Source: Auanema rhodensis (lineage: Eukaryota > Nematoda > Chromadorea > Rhabditida > Rhabditidae). Taken from it: 64,000 bases of DNA. Positions 51,745 to 63,184 of the stretch are shown here, piece after piece. The position numbers were made by a program, and so were the translations under genes. Location: positions 372,001 through 436,000 of the forward strand of contig CAXKVF010000077.1 in assembly GCA_964057225.1 (NCBI GenBank), in the 5' to 3' direction. The notes beneath the pieces were generated by a model. The model was not told the DNA's origin. It did not search any database and saw nothing but the letters and a program-made list of their open reading frames with translations. Every line of letters begins with the position of its first letter. Within the stretch, counting starts at the first letter, position 1.

Positions 51745-54700
51745 CAATATCAATAAAAATTTGTTTTTAGACTAATATGGACATGGGGAATCTAATTTTG
51801 AAAACCGCATCTCTTTATCTTTCACGTGAAGCGAGTTACATACCAAGTGCCCATCACGTGTACATTTAATTAGCATAAATTAAAGTTCACGTAAATTTCA
51901 AAGTCATGGTTACCATGCACCAATATCAATCAAAATTTGTTTTTAGACTAATATGGACATGGGGAATCTAATTTTGAAAACCGCATCTCGTTATCTTTCA
52001 CGTGAAGCGAGTTACATACCAAGTGCACATCACGTGTACATTTAATTAGCATAAATTAAAGTTCACGTAAATTTCAAAGTCATGGTTACCATGCACCAAT
52101 ATCAATAAAAATTTGTTTTTAGACTAATATGGACATGGGGAATCTAATTTTGAAAACCGCATCTCTTTATCTTTCACGTGAAGCGAGTTACATACCAAGT
52201 GCACATCACGTGTACATTTAATTAGCATAAATTAAAGTTCACGTAAATTTCAAAGTCATGGTTACCATGCACCAATATCAATAAAAATTTGTTTTTATAC
52301 TAATATGGACATGGGGAATCTAATTTTGAAAACCGCATCTCTTTATCTTTCACGTGAAGCGAGTTACATACCAAGTGCACATCACGTGCACATTTAATTA
52401 GCATAAATTAAAGTTCACGTAAATTTCAAAGTCATGGTTACCATGCACCAATATCAATAAAAATTTGTTTTTAGACTAATATGGACATGGAGAATCTAAT
52501 TTTGAAAACCGCATCTCTTTATCTTTCACGTGAAGCGAGTTACATACCAAGTGCACATCACGTGTACATTTAATTAGCATTAATTAAAGTTCACGTAAAT
52601 TTCAAAGTCATGGTTACCATGAACCAATATCAATAAAAATTTGTTTTTAGACTAATATGGACATGGGGAATCTAATTTTGAAAACCGCATCTCTTTATCT
52701 TTCACGTGAAGCGAGTTACATACCAAGTGCACATCACGTGTACATTTAATTAGCATTAATTAAAGTTCACGTAAATTTCAAAGTCATGGTTACCATGAAC
52801 CAATATCAATAAAAATTTGTTTTTAGACTAATATGGACATGGGGAATCTAATTTTGAAAACCGCATCTCTTTATCTTTCACGTGAAGCGAGTTACATACC
52901 AAGTGCACATCACGTGTACATTTAATTAGCATAAATTAAAGTTCACGTAAATTTCAAAGTCATGGTTACCATGAACCAATATCAATAAAAATTTGTTTTT
53001 AGACTAATATGGACATGGGGAATCTAATTTTGAAAACCGCATCTCTTTATCTTTCACGTGAAGCGAGTTACATACCAAGTGCACATCACGTGTACATTTA
53101 ATGAGCATAAATTAAAGTTCACGTAAATTTCAAAGTCATGGTTACCATGAACTAATATCAATAAAAATTTGTTTTTAGACTAATATGGACATGGGGAATC
53201 TAATTTTGAAAACCGCATCTCTTTATCTTTCACGTGAAGCGAGTTACATACCAAGTGCACATCACGTGTACATTTAATTAGCATAAATTAAAGTTCACGT
53301 AAATTTCAAAGTCATGGTTACCATGAACCAATATCAATAAAAATTTGTGTTAAGACTAATATGGACATGGGGAATCTAATTTTGAAAACCGCATCTCTTT
53401 ATCTTTCACGTGAAGCGAGTTACATACCAAGTGCACATCACGTGTACATTTAATTAGCATAAATTAAAGTTCACGTAAATTTCAAAGTCATGGTTACCAT
53501 GAACCAATATCAATAAAAATTTGTTTTTAGACTAATATGGACATGGGGAATCTAATTTTGAAAACCGCATCTCTTTATCGTTCACGTGAAGCGAGTTACA
53601 TACCAAGTGCACATCACGTGTACATTTAATTAGCATAAATTAAAGTTCACGTAAATTTCAAAGTCATGGTTACCATGCACCAATATCAATAAAAATTTGT
53701 TTTTAGACTAATATGGACATGGGGAATCTAATTTTGGAAACCGCATCTCTTTATCTTTCACGTGAAGCGAGTTACATACCAAGTGCACATCACGTGTACA
53801 TTTAATTAGCATAAATTGAAGTTCACGTAAATTTCAAAGTCATGGTTACCATGAACCAATATCAATAAAAATTTGTTTTTAGACTAATATGGACATGGGG
53901 AATCTAATTTTGAAAACCGCATCTCTTTATCTTTCACGTGAAGCGAGTTACATACCAAGTGCACATCACGTGTACATTTAATTAGCATAAATTAAAGTTC
54001 ACGTAAATTTCAAAGTCATGGTTACCATGAACCAATATCAATAAAAATTTGTTTTTAGACTAATATGGACATGGGGAATCTAATTTTGAAAACCGCATCT
54101 CTTTATCTTTCACGTGAAGCGAGTTACATACCAAGTGCACATCACGTGTACATTTAATGAGCATAAATTAAAGTTCACGTAAATTTCAAAGTCATGGTTA
54201 CCATGAACTAATATCAATAAAAATTTGTTTTTAGACTAATATGGACATGGGGAATCTAATTTTGAAAACCGCATCTCTTTATCTTTCACGTGAAGCGAGT
54301 TACATACCAAGTGCACATCACGTGTACATTTAATGAGCATAAATTAAAGTTCACGTAAATTTCAAAGTCATGGTTACCATGAACTAATATCAATAAAAAT
54401 TTGTTTTTAGACTAATATGGACATGGGGAATCTAATTTTGAAAACCGCATCTCTTTATCTTTCACGTGAAGCGAGTTACATACCAAGTGCACATCACGTG
54501 TACATTTAATTAGCATAAATTAAAGTTCACGTAAATTTCAAAGTCATGGTTACCATGAACCAATATCAATAAAAATTTGTTTTTAGACTAATATGGACAT
54601 GGGGAATCTAATTTTGAAAACCGCATCTCTTTATCTTTCACGTGAAGCGAGTTACATACCAAGTGCACATCACGTGTACATTTAATTAGCATAAATTAAA

Positions 54701-55792
54701 GTTCACGTAAATTTCAAAGTCATGGTTACCATGAACCAATATCAATAAAAATTTGTTTTTAGACTAATATGGACATGGGGAATCTAATTTTGAAAACCGC
54801 ATCTCTTTATCGTTCACGTGAAGCGAGTTACATACCAAGTGCACATCACGTGTACATTTAATTAGCATAAATTAAAGTTCACGTAAATTTCAAAGTCATG
54901 GTTACCATGCACCAATATCAATAAAAATTTGTTTTTAGACTAATATGGACATGGGGAATCTAATTTTGGAAACCGCATCTCTTTATCTTTCACGTGAAGC
55001 GAGTTACATACCAAGTGCACATCACGTGTACATTTAATTAGCATAAATTGAAGTTCACGTAAATTTCAAAGTCATGGTTACCATGAACCAATATCAATAA
55101 AAATTTGTTTTTAGACTAATATGGACATGGGGAATCTAATTTTGAAAACCGCATCTCTTTATCTTTCACGTGAAGCGAGTTACATACCAAGTGCACATCA
55201 CGTGTACATTTAATTAGCATAAATTAAAGTTCACGTAATTTTCAAAGTCATGGTTACCATGAACCAATATCAATAAAAATTTGTTTTTAGACTAATATGG
55301 ACATGGGGAATCTAATTTTGAAAACCGCATCTCTTTATCTTTCACGTGAAGCGAGTTACATACCAAGTGCACATCACGTGTACATTTAATTAGCATAAAT
55401 TAAAGTTCACGTAAATTTCAAAGTCATGGTTACCATGAACCAATATCAATAAAAATTTGTTTTTAGACTAATATGGACATGGGGAATCTAATTTTGAAAA
55501 CCGCATCTCTTTATCTTTCACGTGAAGCGAGTTACATACCAAGTGCACATCACGTGTACATTTAATGAGCATAAATTAAAGTTCACGTAAATTTCAAAGT
55601 CATGGTTACCATGAACTAATATCAATAAAAATTTGTTTTTAGACTAATATGGACATGGGGAATCTAATTTTGAAAACCGCATCTCTTTATCTTTCACGTG
55701 AAGCGAGTTACATACCAAGTGCACATCACGTGTACATTTAATTAGCATAAATTAAAGTTCACGTAAATTTCAAAGTCATGGTTACCATGAAC
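51745..55792. repeat. HOR-B 23-monomer unit, copy 1
   Basis: 4048 bp. Order: m107, m11/m70, plain, m26 G>T, m43/m133, m133, plain, m127, m1, m21/m24 T>A, m76, m57/m138, plain, m127, m1/m127, m1, plain, m76, m57/m138, plain, plain, m127, m1. Matches 57729-61776 at offset 5984 bp (34 monomers). Private changes are m117 T>C (52273) and m151 A>T (55089). Confidence 0.92.
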
Positions 55793-57728
55793 CAATATCA
55801 ATAAAAATTTGTTTTTAGACTAATATGGACATGGGGAATCTAATTTTGAAAACCGCATCTCTTTATCTTTCACGTGAAGCGAGTTACATACCAAGTGCCC
55901 ATCACGTGTACATTTAATTAGCATAAATTAAAGTTCACGTAAATTTCAAAGTCATGGTTACCATGCACCAATATCAATCAAAATTTGTTTTTAGACTAAT
56001 ATGGACATGGGGAATCTAATTTTGAAAACCGCATCTCGTTATCTTTCACGTGAAGCGAGTTACATACCAAGTGCACATCACGTGTACATTTAATTAGCAT
56101 AAATTAAAGTTCACGTAAATTTCAAAGTCATGGTTACCATGCACCAATATCAATAAAAATTTGTTTTTAGACTAATATGGACATGGGGAATCTAATTTTG
56201 AAAACCGCATCTCTTTATCTTTCACGTGAAGCGAGTTACATACCAAGTGCACATCACGTGTACATTTAATTAGCATAAATTAAAGTTCACGTAAATTTCA
56301 AAGTCATGGTTACCATGCACCAATATCAATAAAAATTTGTTTTTATACTAATATGGACATGGGGAATCTAATTTTGAAAACCGCATCTCTTTATCTTTCA
56401 CGTGAAGCGAGTTACATACCAAGTGCACATCACGTGTACATTTAATTAGCATAAATTAAAGTTCACGTAAATTTCAAAGTCATGGTTACCATGCACCAAT
56501 ATCAATAAAAATTTGTTTTTAGACTAATATGGACATGGAGAATCTAATTTTGAAAACCGCATCTCTTTATCTTTCACGTGAAGCGAGTTACATACCAAGT
56601 GCACATCACGTGTACATTTAATTAGCATTAATTAAAGTTCACGTAAATTTCAAAGTCATGGTTACCATGAACCAATATCAATAAAAATTTGTTTTTAGAC
56701 TAATATGGACATGGGGAATCTAATTTTGAAAACCGCATCTCTTTATCTTTCACGTGAAGCGAGTTACATACCAAGTGCACATCACGTGTACATTTAATTA
56801 GCATTAATTAAAGTTCACGTAAATTTCAAAGTCATGGTTACCATGAACCAATATCAATAAAAATTTGTTTTTAGACTAATATGGACATGGGGAATCTAAT
56901 TTTGAAAACCGCATCTCTTTATCTTTCACGTGAAGCGAGTTACATACCAAGTGCACATCACGTGTACATTTAATTAGCATAAATTAAAGTTCACGTAAAT
57001 TTCAAAGTCATGGTTACCATGAACCAATATCAATAAAAATTTGTTTTTAGACTAATATGGACATGGGGAATCTAATTTTGAAAACCGCATCTCTTTATCT
57101 TTCACGTGAAGCGAGTTACATACCAAGTGCACATCACGTGTACATTTAATGAGCATAAATTAAAGTTCACGTAAATTTCAAAGTCATGGTTACCATGAAC
57201 TAATATCAATAAAAATTTGTTTTTAGACTAATATGGACATGGGGAATCTAATTTTGAAAACCGCATCTCTTTATCTTTCACGTGAAGCGAGTTACATACC
57301 AAGTGCACATCACGTGTACATTTAATTAGCATAAATTAAAGTTCACGTAAATTTCAAAGTCATGGTTACCATGAACCAATATCAATAAAAATTTGTGTTA
57401 AGACTAATATGGACATGGGGAATCTAATTTTGAAAACCGCATCTCTTTATCTTTCACGTGAAGCGAGTTACATACCAAGTGCACATCACGTGTACATTTA
57501 ATTAGCATAAATTAAAGTTCACGTAAATTTCAAAGTCATGGTTACCATGAACTAATATCAATAAAAATTTGTTTTTAGACTAATATGGACATGGGGAATC
57601 TAATTTTGAAAACCGCATCTCTTTATCTTTCACGTGAAGCGAGTTACATACCAAGTGCACATCACGTGTACATTTAATTAGCATAAATTAAAGTTCACGT
57701 AAATTTCAAAGTCATGGTTACCATGAAC
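55793..57728. repeat. HOR-B 11-monomer internally shortened unit
   Basis: Follows the 23-monomer order from m107 (55793) through the m21/m24 monomer (57377), then jumps to an m1 C>T monomer (57553) that normally closes the unit. Twelve monomers are absent. Monomer 57377 keeps TTAATTAGC (m127 T), while the next monomer begins with T (m1), a combination not seen at other m1 monomers. This places the crossover at 57504-57552. Confidence 0.9.
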
Positions 57729-60700
57729 CAATATCAATAAAAATTTGTTTTTAGACTAATATGGACATGGGGAATCTAATTTTGAAAACCGCATCTCTTT
57801 ATCTTTCACGTGAAGCGAGTTACATACCAAGTGCCCATCACGTGTACATTTAATTAGCATAAATTAAAGTTCACGTAAATTTCAAAGTCATGGTTACCAT
57901 GCACCAATATCAATCAAAATTTGTTTTTAGACTAATATGGACATGGGGAATCTAATTTTGAAAACCGCATCTCGTTATCTTTCACGTGAAGCGAGTTACA
58001 TACCAAGTGCACATCACGTGTACATTTAATTAGCATAAATTAAAGTTCACGTAAATTTCAAAGTCATGGTTACCATGCACCAATATCAATAAAAATTTGT
58101 TTTTAGACTAATATGGACATGGGGAATCTAATTTTGAAAACCGCATCTCTTTATCTTTCACGTGAAGCGAGTTACATACCAAGTGCACATCACGTGTACA
58201 TTTAATTAGCATAAATTAAAGTTCACGTAAATTTCAAAGTCATGGTTACCATGCACCAATATCAATAAAAATTTGTTTTTATACTAATATGGACATGGGG
58301 AATCTAATTTTGAAAACCGCATCTCTTTATCTTTCACGTGAAGCGAGTTACATACCAAGTGCACATCACGTGTACATTTAATTAGCATAAATTAAAGTTC
58401 ACGTAAATTTCAAAGTCATGGTTACCATGCACCAATATCAATAAAAATTTGTTTTTAGACTAATATGGACATGGAGAATCTAATTTTGAAAACCGCATCT
58501 CTTTATCTTTCACGTGAAGCGAGTTACATACCAAGTGCACATCACGTGTACATTTAATTAGCATTAATTAAAGTTCACGTAAATTTCAAAGTCATGGTTA
58601 CCATGAACCAATATCAATAAAAATTTGTTTTTAGACTAATATGGACATGGGGAATCTAATTTTGAAAACCGCATCTCTTTATCTTTCACGTGAAGCGAGT
58701 TACATACCAAGTGCACATCACGTGTACATTTAATTAGCATTAATTAAAGTTCACGTAAATTTCAAAGTCATGGTTACCATGAACCAATATCAATAAAAAT
58801 TTGTTTTTAGACTAATATGGACATGGGGAATCTAATTTTGAAAACCGCATCTCTTTATCTTTCACGTGAAGCGAGTTACATACCAAGTGCACATCACGTG
58901 TACATTTAATTAGCATAAATTAAAGTTCACGTAAATTTCAAAGTCATGGTTACCATGAACCAATATCAATAAAAATTTGTTTTTAGACTAATATGGACAT
59001 GGGGAATCTAATTTTGAAAACCGCATCTCTTTATCTTTCACGTGAAGCGAGTTACATACCAAGTGCACATCACGTGTACATTTAATGAGCATAAATTAAA
59101 GTTCACGTAAATTTCAAAGTCATGGTTACCATGAACTAATATCAATAAAAATTTGTTTTTAGACTAATATGGACATGGGGAATCTAATTTTGAAAACCGC
59201 ATCTCTTTATCTTTCACGTGAAGCGAGTTACATACCAAGTGCACATCACGTGTACATTTAATTAGCATAAATTAAAGTTCACGTAAATTTCAAAGTCATG
59301 GTTACCATGAACCAATATCAATAAAAATTTGTGTTAAGACTAATATGGACATGGGGAATCTAATTTTGAAAACCGCATCTCTTTATCTTTCACGTGAAGC
59401 GAGTTACATACCAAGTGCACATCACGTGTACATTTAATTAGCATAAATTAAAGTTCACGTAAATTTCAAAGTCATGGTTACCATGAACCAATATCAATAA
59501 AAATTTGTTTTTAGACTAATATGGACATGGGGAATCTAATTTTGAAAACCGCATCTCTTTATCGTTCACGTGAAGCGAGTTACATACCAAGTGCACATCA
59601 CGTGTACATTTAATTAGCATAAATTAAAGTTCACGTAAATTTCAAAGTCATGGTTACCATGCACCAATATCAATAAAAATTTGTTTTTAGACTAATATGG
59701 ACATGGGGAATCTAATTTTGGAAACCGCATCTCTTTATCTTTCACGTGAAGCGAGTTACATACCAAGTGCACATCACGTGTACATTTAATTAGCATAAAT
59801 TGAAGTTCACGTAAATTTCAAAGTCATGGTTACCATGAACCAATATCAATAAAAATTTGTTTTTAGACTAATATGGACATGGGGAATCTAATTTTGAAAA
59901 CCGCATCTCTTTATCTTTCACGTGAAGCGAGTTACATACCAAGTGCACATCACGTGTACATTTAATTAGCATAAATTAAAGTTCACGTAAATTTCAAAGT
60001 CATGGTTACCATGAACCAATATCAATAAAAATTTGTTTTTAGACTAATATGGACATGGGGAATCTAATTTTGAAAACCGCATCTCTTTATCTTTCACGTG
60101 AAGCGAGTTACATACCAAGTGCACATCACGTGTACATTTAATGAGCATAAATTAAAGTTCACGTAAATTTCAAAGTCATGGTTACCATGAACTAATATCA
60201 ATAAAAATTTGTTTTTAGACTAATATGGACATGGGGAATCTAATTTTGAAAACCGCATCTCTTTATCTTTCACGTGAAGCGAGTTACATACCAAGTGCAC
60301 ATCACGTGTACATTTAATGAGCATAAATTAAAGTTCACGTAAATTTCAAAGTCATGGTTACCATGAACTAATATCAATAAAAATTTGTTTTTAGACTAAT
60401 ATGGACATGGGGAATCTAATTTTGAAAACCGCATCTCTTTATCTTTCACGTGAAGCGAGTTACATACCAAGTGCACATCACGTGTACATTTAATTAGCAT
60501 AAATTAAAGTTCACGTAAATTTCAAAGTCATGGTTACCATGAACCAATATCAATAAAAATTTGTTTTTGAACTAATATGGACATGGGGAATCTAATTTTG
60601 AAAACCGCATCTCTTTATCTTTCACGTGAAGCGAGTTACATACCAAGTGCACATCACGTGTACATTTAATTAGCATAAATTAAAGTTCACGTAAATTTCA

Positions 60701-61776
60701 AAGTCATGGTTACCATGAACCAATATCAATAAAAATTTGTTTTTAGACTAATATGGACATGGGGAATCTAATTTTGAAAACCGCATCTCTTTATCGTTCA
60801 CGTGAAGCGAGTTACATACCAAGTGCACATCACGTGTACATTTAATTAGCATAAATTAAAGTTCACGTAAATTTCAAAGTCATGGTTACCATGCACCAAT
60901 ATCAATAAAAATTTGTTTTTAGACTAATATGGACATGGGGAATCTAATTTTGGAAACCGCATCTCTTTATCTTTCACGTGAAGCGAGTTACATACCAAGT
61001 GCACATCACGTGTACATTTAATTAGCATAAATTGAAGTTCACGTAAATTTCAAAGTCATGGTTACCATGAACCAATATCAATAAAAATTTGTTTTTAGAC
61101 TAATATGGACATGGGGAATCTAATTTTGAAAACCGCATCTCTTTATCTTTCACGTGAAGCGAGTTACATACCAAGTGCACATCACGTGTACATTTAATTA
61201 GCATAAATTAAAGTTCACGTAAATTTCAAAGTCATGGTTACCATGAACCAATATCAATAAAAATTTGTTTTTAGACTAATATGGACATGGGGAATCTAAT
61301 TTTGAAAACCGCATCTCTTTATCTTTCACGTGAAGCGAGTTACATACCAAGTGCACATCACGTGTACATTTAATTAGCATAAATTAAAGTTCACGTAAAT
61401 TTCAAAGTCATGGTTACCATGAACCAATATCAATAAAAATTTGTTTTTAGACTAATATGGACATGGGGAATCTAATTTTGAAAACCGCATCTCTTTATCT
61501 TTCACGTGAAGCGAGTTACATACCAAGTGCACATCACGTGTACATTTAATGAGCATAAATTAAAGTTCACGTAAATTTCAAAGTCATGGTTACCATGAAC
61601 TAATATCAATAAAAATTTGTTTTTAGACTAATATGGACATGGGGAATCTAATTTTGAAAACCGCATCTCTTTATCTTTCACGTGAAGCGAGTTACATACC
61701 AAGTGCACATCACGTGTACATTTAATTAGCATAAATTAAAGTTCACGTAAATTTCAAAGTCATGGTTACCATGAAC
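57729..61776. repeat. HOR-B 23-monomer unit, copy 2
   Basis: Matches 51745-55792 in all 23 monomers. By eye the only differences are m117 in 52273, m25/m26 in 60545 (TTTTTGAACT) and m151 in 55089, about four bases in 4048. The next monomer (61777) is the m21/m24 type rather than m107, so the pattern changes there. Confidence 0.92.
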
Positions 61777-62128
61777 CAATATCAATAAAAATTTGTGTTA
61801 AGACTAATATGGACATGGGGAATCTAATTTTGAAAACCGCATCTCTTTATCTTTCACGTGAAGCGAGTTACATACCAAGTGCACATCACGTGTACATTTA
61901 ATTAGCATAAATTAAAGTTCACGTAAATTTCAAAGTCATGGTTACCATGAACCAATATCAATAAAAATTTGTTTTTAGACTAATATGGACATGGGGAATC
62001 TAATTTTGAAAACCGCATCTCTTTATCTTTCACGTGAAGCGAGTTACATACCAAGTGCACATCACGTGTACATTTAATTAGCATAAATTAAAGTTCACGT
62101 AAATTTCAAAGTCATGGTTACCATGAAC
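61777..62128. repeat. Two-monomer link: m21/m24 type, then plain
   Basis: Monomer 61777 has TTGTGTTAAGAC. The following monomer (61953) lacks the m76 T>G expected from the HOR-B order, so the order is broken immediately before the three-monomer duplication. Confidence 0.82.
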
Positions 62129-63184
62129 CAATATCAATAAAAATTTGTTTTTAGACTAATATGGACATGGGGAATCTAATTTTGAAAACCGCATCTCTTT
62201 ATCTTTCACGTGAAGCGAGTTACATACCAAGTGCACATCACGTGTACATTTAATTAGCATAAATTAAAGTTCACGTAAATTTCAAAGTAATGGTTACCAT
62301 GAACCAATATCAGTAAAAATTTGTTTTTAGACTAATATGGACATGGGGAATCTAATTTTGAAAACCGCATCTCTTTATCTTTCACGTGAAGCGAGTTACA
62401 TACCAAGTGCACATCACGTGTACATTTAATTAGCATAAATTAAAGTTCACGTAAATTTCAAAGTCATGGTTACCATGAACCAATATCAATGAAAATTTGT
62501 TTTTAGACTAATATGGACATGGGGAATCTAATTTTGAAAACCGCATCTCTTTATCTTTCACGTGAAGCGAGTTACATACCAAGTGCACATCACGTGTACA
62601 TTTAATTAGCATAAATTAAAGTTCACGTAAATTTCAAAGTCATGGTTACCATGAACCAATATCAATAAAAATTTGTTTTTAGACTAATATGGACATGGGG
62701 AATCTAATTTTGAAAACCGCATCTCTTTATCTTTCACGTGAAGCGAGTTACATACCAAGTGCACATCACGTGTACATTTAATTAGCATAAATTAAAGTTC
62801 ACGTAAATTTCAAAGTAATGGTTACCATGAACCAATATCAGTAAAAATTTGTTTTTAGACTAATATGGACATGGGGAATCTAATTTTGAAAACCGCATCT
62901 CTTTATCTTTCACGTGAAGCGAGTTACATACCAAGTGCACATCACGTGTACATTTAATTAGCATAAATTAAAGTTCACGTAAATTTCAAAGTCATGGTTA
63001 CCATGAACCAATATCAATGAAAATTTGTTTTTAGACTAATATGGACATGGGGAATCTAATTTTGAAAACCGCATCTCTTTATCTTTCACGTGAAGCGAGT
63101 TACATACCAAGTGCACATCACGTGTACATTTAATTAGCATAAATTAAAGTTCACGTAAATTTCAAAGTCATGGTTACCATGAAC
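62129..63184. repeat. Three-monomer (528-bp) tandem duplication
   Basis: Units 62129-62656 and 62657-63184 look identical. Each has a monomer ending with m161 C>A (AAAGTAATGG), one with m9 A>G (CAGTAAAA), and one with m11 A>G (CAATGAAAA). The first two markers are found nowhere else in the window; m11 A>G occurs once elsewhere, at 36081. It is among the most recent events visible. Confidence 0.92.
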
